Positions 1-8,620 of a stretch of 64,000 nucleotides of DNA are shown here, one piece after another. The translations under genes and the position numbers were made by a program. The stretch spans positions 248,001 to 312,000 of the forward strand of contig DDVS01000004.1 of assembly GCA_002345565.1 (NCBI GenBank). Direction: 5' to 3'. Positions within the stretch are counted from its first letter, which is position 1; each line of letters begins with the position of its first letter. The notes beneath the pieces were generated by a model that was not told the DNA's origin, did no database searches, and saw nothing but the letters and a program-made list of their open reading frames with translations. The stretch comes from Flavobacteriales bacterium UBA2306. Its GTDB lineage: Bacteria; Bacteroidota; Bacteroidia; Flavobacteriales; Weeksellaceae.

Positions 1-765
1 ATAAACTTTCTGAGTTTTTTCTATAGGCTGCGTATTTTCTTTTGAAAACTCAACGATTTTTCTTCTGTTTTCTTCAAGTTCTTTCAGTTTAGCTTCTTTT
101 TCAGCCAATCTTGCTTCGTAATAATTATTAGAAACTTCAGCAATTGGTTCTTCTTTTGTCATTGCAAAAGAAAACTGACTGTCTTGCATCGGTTCCAATT
201 TCTCCGTTGGTTCTTCTAAAAGAATTTCTTCAGGAGTTTCTGTTTCAATTGTTTCTTCGGATTCATTGATGATGTCTTCTGTCACATTAAGCGGAGTCGA
301 AATTTCAGAAATTACTTCATCTATTTGTTTTTCATTTTGAACTTCAATGATTTCATTTACAGCTTCATTTTCCAAAAGTTGTTCTTCAACCAAATCTTCC
401 TGAGCATCAATTTCCTCAAAAGAATGAACTTCTTCCACTTCCAGCACGTCATCAAAAATATCGTGAACCTCGGTTTCTTCAACTACAATTTCCGCCACTT
501 TATTTTCTTCTTCAAAATCTTCTACAGAAATTAAATTTAAATCAGAGTTTGTTAATTGATTTTCAATAATTTGCAAAGGTTCAATTTCGGTTGAAGAAAA
601 CTCAAAATTCTGAGAAACTTTAAGAAAAGAAAATTTTTGATACAACTGATTGATTTCATTTTCCTTCGTCAAAATATCTTCGTAAGTATCAGATTTTGAT
701 AATTCTGACAAAAGATTCTTCATCTCTTCGAAAACTTTATCGTATGATTCCCGCCGATTTTGCAT
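1..765 (-). CDS. Acidic protein of unknown function, N-terminal 255 codons (cut by window edge)
   Basis: An open frame runs leftward from an ATG at 763-765 to the edge of the window with no stop, so only the first 255 residues are visible. The start follows an A+T-rich stretch and begins MQNRRESYDKVFEEM. I do not recognise the family. The first 60 residues look helical, residues about 80-170 are very rich in Glu, Asp, Val and Ile with almost no aromatic residues and look disordered, and the last visible part (AEKEAKLKELEENRRK) looks like a coiled coil. There is no signal peptide or membrane segment, so it is probably cytoplasmic. It diverges from tdk across a 124-bp gap. A role cannot be inferred. 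Confidence 0.75.
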   Translation of the reverse strand, partial: MQNRRESYDKVFEEMKNLLSELSKSDTYEDILTKENEINQLYQKFSFLKVSQNFEFSSTEIEPLQIIENQLTNSDLNLISVEDFEEENKVAEIVVEETEVHDIFDDVLEVEEVHSFEEIDAQEDLVEEQLLENEAVNEIIEVQNEKQIDEVISEISTPLNVTEDIINESEETIETETPEEILLEEPTEKLEPMQDSQFSFAMTKEEPIAEVSNNYYEARLAEKEAKLKELEENRRKIVEFSKENTQPIEKTQKVY

Positions 766-889
766 AATATATCTTATTAATTTTTACTTAAATTTGATGC
801 TTATAAATTTAAGAACAATTTTGTTCCTAAATGAGCCTTAATCAAGTTTTTCTTTTATAATTTTAAAACAATTTTTTGCTAAATTAATA

Positions 890-1486
890 ATGTTTTTAGA
901 AAATACAATTAATCATTCCAAACAAAGTGGTTGGATGGAAGTTATCTGCGGTTCTATGTTCTCTGGAAAGACGGAAGAACTCATCAGAAGACTCCGTCGT
1001 GCGGAAATGGCTGGCCAGAATGTCGAGATTTTCAAACCGAAAATCGATACAAGATATTCTGAGGAAGACGTCGTTTCCCATAACCAGACCAAAATCCGAA
1101 GTACAGCTGTGGAAAGTCCTTCCGAGATTCTATTGTTGGGCTCTAATTGTGATGTAGTTGCGATAGATGAAGCGCAGTTTTTTGATGAAAGCATTGTTGA
1201 CGTAGCCAATCAATTAGCAAATAACGGAATCCGGGTTGTGATTGCCGGTCTGGATATGGATTTTCTCGGTCGTCCGTTTGGGCCAATGCCGAATCTGATG
1301 GCAACAGCCGAGTATGTGACCAAAGTTCACGCGATTTGTAGAAGAACAGGAAATCTTGCTAATTACTCGATGAGAACTTCAGCAGGAAAGGAATTGGTGG
1401 AACTTGGAGAAACCGAAGCTTATGATGCTGTGAGCAGAAGAGTTTTTGTGGATGAAGTTCTTAATAAAGATAATGAGATTAATTAG
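890..1486 (+). CDS. tdk: Thymidine kinase
   Basis: Cytosolic type II thymidine kinase, which phosphorylates thymidine to dTMP with ATP in pyrimidine salvage. The P-loop GSMFSGKT is at residues 21-28 and the Walker B/catalytic DEAQFF at 93-98, both as expected. The 198-residue length is normal. The lasso region reads HAICRRTGNL, and the paired CxxC motifs that bind zinc in the Escherichia coli and human enzymes are not present, which I believe is common in Bacteroidota versions. The ATG at 890 gives a short N-terminal extension before the conserved MEVICGSMFSGK; an internal Met at residue 16 is an alternative start. murF-alr follows after 18 bp, so the two may be co-transcribed. Confidence 0.96.
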   Translation: MFLENTINHSKQSGWMEVICGSMFSGKTEELIRRLRRAEMAGQNVEIFKPKIDTRYSEEDVVSHNQTKIRSTAVESPSEILLLGSNCDVVAIDEAQFFDESIVDVANQLANNGIRVVIAGLDMDFLGRPFGPMPNLMATAEYVTKVHAICRRTGNLANYSMRTSAGKELVELGETEAYDAVSRRVFVDEVLNKDNEIN

Positions 1487-1504
1487 TTTATTTTTTGATA
1501 TTCA

Positions 1505-3949
1505 ATGAATTATACGGCGAAGGAAATTGCAGAAATTACCAATTCTGAAGTGATTGGAAATCAAGATATCAAAATCAAAAATATTGCTTTTGATAGTCGA
1601 ACGATTTATTCTACAAAAAATACTGCGTTTCTTGCGATAAGCACCAAAAAAAATTCCGGCCAAAAGTATATCGATACAGTTATTGAAAAAGGAATCGATA
1701 CCATTATTACTGAAAATAAAATTGATAATCTTTCTATCAATCAAATCATTACTGAAAATTCCGTTGAATTTTTACAAACACTTGCCAAATATCATTTTGA
1801 ACATTCCAACATCAATTCGATTGGAATAACCGGAAGTAATGGGAAAACGATTCTGAAAGAATGGCTTTACCAATGTCTTTCTAATGAGTTTGTTACGGTT
1901 AAAAGTCCAAAAAGTTTTAATTCTCAAATCGGTTTGCCTTTATCACTATTGCAAATAGATAAAAAGCACGAATTGGGAATCTTTGAAGTTGGAATTTCGA
2001 AGCCCGATGAAATGGAAAAACAGGAAAATATTTTCCATCCAAAGATTGGATTACTGACGCATATTGGAACGGCTCACTCAGCAAATTTCAGCAATGAGGA
2101 AGAATTAATTAATGAAAAATTAAAACTATTTAAACAATCAGAAATTATATTTTTTAATTCTGATAATAAAATGACAGACAAACTAATCAATCAATTATAC
2201 TCAAGTAAAAAATTAATATCTTACGGGCTAAAAAGGAACAATGATATCACGATAATTTCTGATGTTAATGACAGAACTCAGGATATAAAAATCAAATATT
2301 TTGAGGAAGAATTTTCTTTGCCAATCAATCAAAGAGATGAAGCGACTTTGACGAATGTTTTGGCTTTGATTGGAATTTTGAAAGAATTTAAACTCTCAAA
2401 TCTCCAAATCAAAGAAAAGATTGATGCACTCAAAGCTATTGAAATGCGTCTCGAAAGTATAGAAGGAATTAGAAATAATCTGATTATCAATGATTCTTAT
2501 AATCTGGATTTAGACTCTTTGAAAATCGCTTTTCAGTTTATCGGCGAATATAACAAACCGAAAAAATCTCTGATTCTTACAGATATTCTAGATTCTAATG
2601 AGAATTCGGAAGAATTGTATTCTGAAGTTTCTGAGTTGGTTAACGAACAAAAATTCGATAAAGTTTTCTTGATTGGTGAAGAAATTAGCTCATTTTATAA
2701 ACTATTTAATTCTGAAACTTTTACTTTTAATAATACGAATCAATTTATTGAAAGTAAAGTCATTAATGATTTAGAGAATCAAGTTATTCTTTTAAAAGGC
2801 GCAAGAAAATTCGAGATTGAAAAAATAAAAGAAATTCTTGAACTCAGAAAGCACGATACAGTTCTCGAAATCAATCTCAATGCAATTCTTCATAACATCA
2901 ATTTTCATAAATCTTTGCTAAAACCAGAAACCAAAATGATGGCAATGGTAAAAGCAAACGCTTATGGATTAGGAAGTTATGAAATTTCCGAATTTCTTCA
3001 ACATCATCATATAGACTATCTTGGTGTTGCATTTGCAGACGAAGGTGTTGAATTGAGGAAAAAAGGAATCACAACTCCGATAATTGTGATGAATCCTGAA
3101 CAGCACAGTTATGACAGCGTTATCGAATATAATCTGGAACCCGAAATCTATAGTCTCAGGGTTTTAGAATTATTCTATGAACAATTGATAAAATCTGGAA
3201 ATCAACAGAAATATCCGATTCATATCAAATTGGAAACAGGAATGCATCGTCTTGGTTTTAAGGATTATGAATTAGATGAATTAACTGAAAAATTAAAATC
3301 GATGAATGTAAAAGTTCAGAGTATTTTCAGTCATTTATCTTCATCTGATATACCTGAAGAAAAAGAATTTACTTTGAATCAATTAGAAACTTTCGAAAAA
3401 AATTCTAGTTATTTGATTGATAAATTGGGTTATCAGCCAATAAGACATATCTTAAATTCTTCCGGAATTACAAACTATACTGATTATCAATACAATATGG
3501 TAAGAATTGGAATCGGAATGATTGGAGAAACTTCGAATCCTGAAATTAAAAAACAACTTCAATATTCGGTTAGTTTTAAAACTGTAATTTCACAAATTTC
3601 GGAAGTAAAAACAGGAGAATCAGTTGGTTATAGCAGAAGATTCAAAGCTGAGCACGATACCAAAATTGCTACAATTCCTGTTGGTTATGCAGACGGAATT
3701 CCAAGATTGATTGGAAATAAAGTTGGAAATGTTGGAATTAATAATAAACTTAGTCCAATTGTCGGAAGTATTTGTATGGATATGATGATGATTGATGTGG
3801 ATAATGTTGTTGCAAAAGAAGGCGATTCTGTAACGATTTTTAATTCAAACCCAACACTTGAAGAATTTTCAAAATATTGTGGTACAATTACTTATGAAGT
3901 ATTAACTTCGATTTCTCCAAGAGTCAAAAGAATCTATATAAAAAATTAA
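1505..3949 (+). CDS. murF-alr: Bifunctional UDP-MurNAc-tripeptide:D-Ala-D-Ala ligase / alanine racemase
   Basis: One 814-residue chain carrying two peptidoglycan enzymes. Residues 1 to about 450 are a MurF ligase, which adds D-Ala-D-Ala to the UDP-MurNAc tripeptide: the ATP loop GITGSNGKT is at 107-115, followed by NSQIGLP and the HIGTAH segment. Residues about 457-814 are a PLP-dependent alanine racemase, with the PLP lysine in MVKANAYG (about K483), a GYSRRF segment near residue 709 carrying the likely second catalytic Tyr, and SICMDMMMIDV. The fusion is typical of Bacteroidota and joins D-Ala production to its use. Stop-to-start spacing to the next gene is 3 bp, so tdk, murF-alr, the patatin gene and ybeY probably form one operon. 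Confidence 0.95.
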   Translation: MNYTAKEIAEITNSEVIGNQDIKIKNIAFDSRTIYSTKNTAFLAISTKKNSGQKYIDTVIEKGIDTIITENKIDNLSINQIITENSVEFLQTLAKYHFEHSNINSIGITGSNGKTILKEWLYQCLSNEFVTVKSPKSFNSQIGLPLSLLQIDKKHELGIFEVGISKPDEMEKQENIFHPKIGLLTHIGTAHSANFSNEEELINEKLKLFKQSEIIFFNSDNKMTDKLINQLYSSKKLISYGLKRNNDITIISDVNDRTQDIKIKYFEEEFSLPINQRDEATLTNVLALIGILKEFKLSNLQIKEKIDALKAIEMRLESIEGIRNNLIINDSYNLDLDSLKIAFQFIGEYNKPKKSLILTDILDSNENSEELYSEVSELVNEQKFDKVFLIGEEISSFYKLFNSETFTFNNTNQFIESKVINDLENQVILLKGARKFEIEKIKEILELRKHDTVLEINLNAILHNINFHKSLLKPETKMMAMVKANAYGLGSYEISEFLQHHHIDYLGVAFADEGVELRKKGITTPIIVMNPEQHSYDSVIEYNLEPEIYSLRVLELFYEQLIKSGNQQKYPIHIKLETGMHRLGFKDYELDELTEKLKSMNVKVQSIFSHLSSSDIPEEKEFTLNQLETFEKNSSYLIDKLGYQPIRHILNSSGITNYTDYQYNMVRIGIGMIGETSNPEIKKQLQYSVSFKTVISQISEVKTGESVGYSRRFKAEHDTKIATIPVGYADGIPRLIGNKVGNVGINNKLSPIVGSICMDMMMIDVDNVVAKEGDSVTIFNSNPTLEEFSKYCGTITYEVLTSISPRVKRIYIKN

Positions 3950-3952
3950 CAA

Positions 3953-6112
3953 ATGACTAAGAAACTCTTTTATTTGGTTACCTTTCTCGCTTATCTGATG
4001 AGTTATTCTCAGGTAAAAGAAAATCTTGTCATTCCCAAAAATCCGAGAATTGGATTGTCTCTTTCCGGTGGAGGCGCAAAAGGTTTTACGCACGTTGGAG
4101 TTTTGAAAGTCTTAGATTCTCTTGGCGTTAAAATCGATTACATTTCCGGAACAAGTATGGGCGCGATTGTCGGCGGTTTATACGCTTCCGGTTACACAGG
4201 GAAAGACATCGAGAAAATCGTTATGGATACGGATTTCTATTCCTTAATAACAGAGCCTAAAACAAGACAGGAAACCAGTTTTTTCAACAAAAACGTCGAT
4301 AAATATCTGTTCACTGTCCCCCTTAAAAATGGAAAAATATCTTTTCCTTCTTCCATTAGTACAGGACAGAGAAATGTTTATATGTTGAAAGAGTTGCTTA
4401 GAAATGTTTCCAATATTGATGATTTTTCCAAGCTTCCGATTCCTTTTATGTGCATTGGAACCAATATTGAAAGTGGTGAAATGAAGATTTTTGAAAAGGG
4501 AGATTTGGTTTCTTCAATTATGGCTAGTTCGGCTTTTCCATCGCTTTTAGATCCGGTCAAAATTGGCGACAGTATTTATGTAGATGGTGCTATGACGGTT
4601 AATTTTCCTTCAAAACCTCTTAAAGATAAAGGAATTGATATTGTGATTGGGGTAGATCTCAATCAACCTTTGGCAAAGCGAGAAAACCTTAACAACATTA
4701 TTTCTATCCTTAATCAAATTATCGATTTCGGGATTCAAAAAGAAACGAAAAACCAATATAAATACACCGATATCAATATCAAACCGAACCTCACAGGAAT
4801 GACTGCTACAAGTTATGACGACAAACGAAAAATTCTTGACAGCGGTTATGTGGAAGCTCAAAAATATGTTGATATTCTGAACGAATTACCCAAACGTAAT
4901 TTCCAAAGAATAAGGTCTTCTATCAATCCAATCTATTCCAGTGTGTACAAAATAGACAGTCTTGTCGTTGAAAATGGCAGAATATATAAGTCCAATTATA
5001 TTCGTGGAAAAATGGGTTTAAAATTGCCTTCTATGCAGACTTATGGAAGCATCAATAAGATGATTGATAAGCTCTATGCAACCAATAATTATAAGTTTAT
5101 TAACTACGACATTGTACAAGAGAATAATAGAAATTATCTCAAATTATATGTTACCGAAGATGACTCCCGCCATTTTTTAAAATTCGGACTTCATTATGAT
5201 GAAGTTTTCAAGACAGGATTATTGCTTAATTATTCAGCAAAACGTTTACTTTTTAGAAATTCAAACTTGTCTTTTGATGTTGTGATTGGAGATAATCCTA
5301 GATATTATTTCAATTATTTTATTGATAATGGTTACATTCCTGGCTTTGGAATTTATTCTACAGGTATGACTTTTGACCTCAAAAATTTTGATAATAATAC
5401 CACAGAAACTTGGGATTGGTTCAGAAACGAGGTCTTTTTACAATCTGTTTGGAAAGATAAATTTGCAATTGGCGGAGGTTTGAGCCACGATTATTTTGAA
5501 AGTGAAAGAAACGGTACCAACAAAAACATAGAAAAGTACCTTAATCCATATCTATTTCTGAAAAGCGATACTCAAAATGATAAAGATTTTCCAACAAAAG
5601 GATTTTACCTAAATGCAGAAGGAAAAATTATAGACCTTTTCAATTCAGAGTTGGAGAAAAAACCAATTACTATAAAAGCGGATATCAAGATGAATTTCTT
5701 TATTTCAAAGATGTTCACTTACCGTTTGAATCTTTACGGAGGAATCACGATAGGGGAAGAAACTTTACCATCTTTTTATCAATATAGAGTCGGTGGAATT
5801 TTTGAACAATCTATTGTCAATTTCAAAAGATTTGGAGGTTATCAATTCGGCTCTTTGACGGATAACAATATTTTCATTGCATCCAATGATTTTCAGTTGA
5901 AATTTGGTAAAAACTATTTCTTAGTTGGTAATTTCAGTCTGGCAAATATGTTCAGTTCAATAAAATTTGAAGAAGCCGTCAAACTTAATTACAGTTCACT
6001 TGGATTGACTGCAGGTTACAAATCACCATTTGGACAGATAAAAATCAATTACAGCAAATCTCTTAATAAGCATAAAGGCGTTTTCAGTGTCATCTTAGGA
6101 CATTGGTTTTAA
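3953..6112 (+). CDS. Patatin-like phospholipase fused to an outer-membrane barrel domain
   Basis: A 719-residue secreted protein. Residues 1-20 form a signal peptide (MTKKLFYLVTFLAYLMSYSQ). A patatin domain follows: oxyanion loop GGGAKG at 39-44, nucleophile elbow GTSMG with Ser68, and the dyad Asp in a DGA motif near residue 210. The part after about 330 has POTRA-like and aromatic-rich beta-strand sequence ending in a terminal aromatic (GHWF), like BamA/bacterial surface antigen barrels. This layout resembles type Vd (PlpD-like) autotransporters, where the barrel carries the lipase to the outer membrane; that placement is inference. It lies 3 bp after murF-alr and 4 bp before ybeY, so it is likely co-transcribed with housekeeping genes. 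Confidence 0.9.
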   Translation: MTKKLFYLVTFLAYLMSYSQVKENLVIPKNPRIGLSLSGGGAKGFTHVGVLKVLDSLGVKIDYISGTSMGAIVGGLYASGYTGKDIEKIVMDTDFYSLITEPKTRQETSFFNKNVDKYLFTVPLKNGKISFPSSISTGQRNVYMLKELLRNVSNIDDFSKLPIPFMCIGTNIESGEMKIFEKGDLVSSIMASSAFPSLLDPVKIGDSIYVDGAMTVNFPSKPLKDKGIDIVIGVDLNQPLAKRENLNNIISILNQIIDFGIQKETKNQYKYTDINIKPNLTGMTATSYDDKRKILDSGYVEAQKYVDILNELPKRNFQRIRSSINPIYSSVYKIDSLVVENGRIYKSNYIRGKMGLKLPSMQTYGSINKMIDKLYATNNYKFINYDIVQENNRNYLKLYVTEDDSRHFLKFGLHYDEVFKTGLLLNYSAKRLLFRNSNLSFDVVIGDNPRYYFNYFIDNGYIPGFGIYSTGMTFDLKNFDNNTTETWDWFRNEVFLQSVWKDKFAIGGGLSHDYFESERNGTNKNIEKYLNPYLFLKSDTQNDKDFPTKGFYLNAEGKIIDLFNSELEKKPITIKADIKMNFFISKMFTYRLNLYGGITIGEETLPSFYQYRVGGIFEQSIVNFKRFGGYQFGSLTDNNIFIASNDFQLKFGKNYFLVGNFSLANMFSSIKFEEAVKLNYSSLGLTAGYKSPFGQIKINYSKSLNKHKGVFSVILGHWF

Positions 6113-6116
6113 AAAT

Positions 6117-6533
6117 ATGATAAACTATTTTTTTGAAGAAATTGACAAAGTAGAAATCCATTCAAAAACTACTGAATGGCTGGAAAACTTGATTCAAACA
6201 GAGAAGAAGAAGCTCGGAGAAATCAATTATATCTTTTGTGATGACGAGTATCTTCTCAAAGTCAATCAGGATTATCTCGACCACGATTATTACACAGACA
6301 TCATCACGTTTGACTATGTGAAGGGAAAAACCATTTCGGGAGATATTTTCGTATCTTTGCCGCGCATTTTGGACAACGCTTCTACCCTATCCCAAAACTT
6401 TGAATCAGAATTCAATCGCGTTTTGGCTCACGGGATTCTTCATCTTTGCGGATACAAGGATAAAACCGAGGAAGAACAACTCCAAATGCGAGGAAAAGAA
6501 GATTTTTATATCAATCAATTTATAAATTTTTAG
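6117..6533 (+). CDS. ybeY: Endoribonuclease YbeY (rRNA maturation)
   Basis: A 138-residue UPF0054 protein, a metal-dependent endoribonuclease of 16S rRNA maturation and ribosome quality control. The metal site is at residues 105-115 in AHGILHLCGYKD: H105 and H109 match the first two His ligands, but the third His of the E. coli motif is replaced, with Asp115 the likely substitute. I believe Bacteroidota YbeY often shows this change. The start ATG is 4 bp after the patatin gene stop. Its TAG stop lies inside the first bases of a dispersed repeat that begins at 6532. Confidence 0.95.
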   Translation: MINYFFEEIDKVEIHSKTTEWLENLIQTEKKKLGEINYIFCDDEYLLKVNQDYLDHDYYTDIITFDYVKGKTISGDIFVSLPRILDNASTLSQNFESEFNRVLAHGILHLCGYKDKTEEEQLQMRGKEDFYINQFINF

Positions 6534-6617
6534 GAGCTTAATCCCGCTTTCCGTTGCAATCTTTTTCTTTTCCTTATATGAAAGAAAAGAAAAAGGATTT
6601 CCACTACAATCGGGGCT
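6532..6617. repeat. Dispersed REP-like palindrome, copy 1
   Basis: The sequence opens with GAGCTTAATCCCGCTTTCCG and ends with AAAAAGGATTTCCACTACAATCGGGGCTAG. Inside is a pyrimidine/purine hairpin (TCTTTTTCTTTTC with GAAAAGAAAAAGGA). The same end blocks (CCGnTnCAATCTTTT and AAAAGGATnTnnnCTACAATC) recur at 25479-25574 and 29490-29590, so it is a repeat family and not a simple terminator, although it may end the tdk-ybeY transcript. Confidence 0.8.
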
Positions 6618-6635
6618 AGTTTCAATATTATGGTC

Positions 6636-6655
6636 AATGTTCCACGTGAAACATT
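6636..6655. promoter_or_regulatory. parS partition site 1
   Basis: The core TGTTCCACGTGAAACA at 6638-6653 is identical to the Bacillus subtilis parS 16-mer, and the flanks extend the palindrome to 20 bp. ParB binds this sequence near the chromosome origin in many bacterial phyla. It sits 18 bp upstream of the mnmG start, so a bound ParB could also affect mnmG transcription (inference). Confidence 0.9.
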
Positions 6656-6673
6656 ACCTTTAAAACATAGAAT

Positions 6674-8536
6674 ATGATAAGCGAAATATACGACGTAATT
6701 GTAGTTGGAGCTGGTCACGCAGGTTGCGAGGCTGCTGCTGCTGCTGCCAACCTTGGTTCAAAAACGCTCCTTGTCACAATGAATATGCAAACCATTGGAC
6801 AAATGAGCTGTAATCCTGCAATGGGAGGAATTGCAAAAGGACAAATTGTAAGAGAAATAGATGCAATGGGCGGTTATTCTGGTATTGTAGCCGACAAATC
6901 TGCAATCCAATTCAAGATGTTAAATCTCTCCAAAGGTCCTGCAATGTGGTCTCCAAGAACACAGAATGACCGAATGATGTTTGCAGAAGAATGGCGTTTA
7001 GCATTAGAAAACACTCCGAATCTTGATTTTTTCCAAGATATGGTAAAGCAACTCATCATCGAAAATAACAAAGTTGCAGGTGTTATAACTTCCCTTGGAA
7101 TCGAAATCAAAGCTAAATCTGTTGTTCTAACCAATGGAACTTTCCTTAATGGATTGATTCACGTAGGAGATAAACAATTAGGCGGTGGAAGAATGGGAGA
7201 ACCAAGAGCTTTTGGAATTACTGAACAATTAGTTTCTTTAGGTTTTGAAGCTGGTAGAATGAAAACTGGAACGCCTCCTCGAGTGGACGGAAGAAGCTTA
7301 GATTATTCCAAAATGGAAGAACAAAAAGGCGATGAAAATCCTCAAAAATTCAGTTATTTAGACACACCTAAGTTAACCAAACAATTAAGCTGTCATATCG
7401 TTTATACAAACGAAACTGTACACGATATTTTACGTGAAGGATTTGACAGAAGTCCGATGTTTAATGGAACAATCCAAAGTTTAGGCCCAAGATATTGTCC
7501 AAGTATTGAAGATAAAATCAACCGTTTTGCTGAGAGAAACAGACATCAATTATTTGTGGAACCAGAAGGTTGGAAAACCGTAGAAATCTATGTGAATGGA
7601 TTCAGTTCTTCCCTTCCGGAAGATGTCCAAATCAAAGCAATGAAGCACATTCCAGGTTTCGAAAATGTAAAAGTTTTCCGTCCTGGTTACGCCATTGAAT
7701 ATGACTACTTCCCTCCTACCCAATTGAATCACACATTAGAAACAAAACTAGTTGAAAACCTTTATTTCGCTGGTCAAATTAATGGAACAACGGGTTATGA
7801 AGAAGCTGCAGGACAAGGTTTAATCGCAGGAATCAATGCTCATAATAAAGTTCACGATAAAGGAGAATTTATTTTAAATAGAGATGAAGCTTATATCGGA
7901 GTTTTAATTGATGATTTGATTACAAAAGGAACTGAAGAACCTTACAGAATGTTCACTTCCAGAGCAGAATATAGATTGCTTTTAAGACAAGATAATGCGG
8001 ATATCAGATTAACTGAAAAGGCTTATAAGCTTGGTTTAGCTAAAGAAAACAGATTTAGAAAAGTTGAAGAAAAAATCACTAAAAGCGAAGAATTAGAGAC
8101 GTTCCTAAGAGAAACATCTCTTAAACCGGGAATTATCAATCCTATTCTTGAAACTATAGAATCCTCTCCTGTTGACCAAGCTTACAGAGCAGCTCAAATC
8201 TTGACTCGTCCTAATATGACTTTGGAAAGATTAGAAGCCATTGAAGTTATAAAAGATGTAGCTTCAACTTATAAAGATGAAGTTCGTGAACAAGCAGAAA
8301 TCAATATCAAATACAAAGGTTACATAGAAAAAGAAAAGGAAAATGTAGCAAAGCTGAATAGATTAGAAACCATTAGAATTCCTGAAGATTTTGATTATTC
8401 CAAAATCACTTCCCTTTCAGCTGAAGCTAAGCAAAAAATGGGCAAAGTAAAACCTAAAACTATTGCACAAGCAGGAAGAATCAGCGGCGTTTCTCCAGCA
8501 GATATTAATGTACTTTTGATATATTTGGGAAGATAA
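6674..8536 (+). CDS. mnmG: tRNA uridine-5-carboxymethylaminomethyl modification enzyme MnmG (GidA)
   Basis: A 620-residue FAD protein which, with MnmE, installs the cmnm5 group on U34 of certain tRNAs. The dinucleotide loop VVGAGHAGCEA spans residues 10-20 and is followed by CNPAMGGIAKG, then GTFLNGLIHVG and the conserved TSRAEYRLLLRQDNAD near residue 440. The length is normal. The ATG at 6674 lies between a parS site and the conserved N-terminus. MnmG was named GidA because of its origin-proximal location in several bacteria; here the gene is bracketed by two perfect parS sites, and a DnaA-box-bearing region lies 2.5 kb downstream. Third codon positions are rich in C relative to G, unlike rnr on the other side of that region. 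Confidence 0.97.
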   Translation: MISEIYDVIVVGAGHAGCEAAAAAANLGSKTLLVTMNMQTIGQMSCNPAMGGIAKGQIVREIDAMGGYSGIVADKSAIQFKMLNLSKGPAMWSPRTQNDRMMFAEEWRLALENTPNLDFFQDMVKQLIIENNKVAGVITSLGIEIKAKSVVLTNGTFLNGLIHVGDKQLGGGRMGEPRAFGITEQLVSLGFEAGRMKTGTPPRVDGRSLDYSKMEEQKGDENPQKFSYLDTPKLTKQLSCHIVYTNETVHDILREGFDRSPMFNGTIQSLGPRYCPSIEDKINRFAERNRHQLFVEPEGWKTVEIYVNGFSSSLPEDVQIKAMKHIPGFENVKVFRPGYAIEYDYFPPTQLNHTLETKLVENLYFAGQINGTTGYEEAAGQGLIAGINAHNKVHDKGEFILNRDEAYIGVLIDDLITKGTEEPYRMFTSRAEYRLLLRQDNADIRLTEKAYKLGLAKENRFRKVEEKITKSEELETFLRETSLKPGIINPILETIESSPVDQAYRAAQILTRPNMTLERLEAIEVIKDVASTYKDEVREQAEINIKYKGYIEKEKENVAKLNRLETIRIPEDFDYSKITSLSAEAKQKMGKVKPKTIAQAGRISGVSPADINVLLIYLGR

Positions 8537-8543
8537 AATTATA

Positions 8544-8563
8544 AATGTTCCACGTGAAACATT
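8544..8563. promoter_or_regulatory. parS partition site 2
   Basis: A second copy of TGTTCCACGTGAAACA at 8546-8561, in the same orientation and with the same AAT/ATT flanks as the one at 6636-6655. It lies 7 bp after the mnmG stop and just before that gene's terminator hairpin. Confidence 0.9.
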
Positions 8564-8565
8564 CC

Positions 8566-8597
8566 AAAGAACAATGTTATTTTTCATTGTTCTTTTT
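8566..8597 (+). terminator. Intrinsic terminator of mnmG
   Basis: An 11-bp stem, AAAGAACAATG paired with CATTGTTCTTT around an 8-nt loop, runs straight into a T-rich tract. Confidence 0.8.
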
Positions 8598-8620
8598 GTT
8601 TAAAAACTTTGAATTAATTT

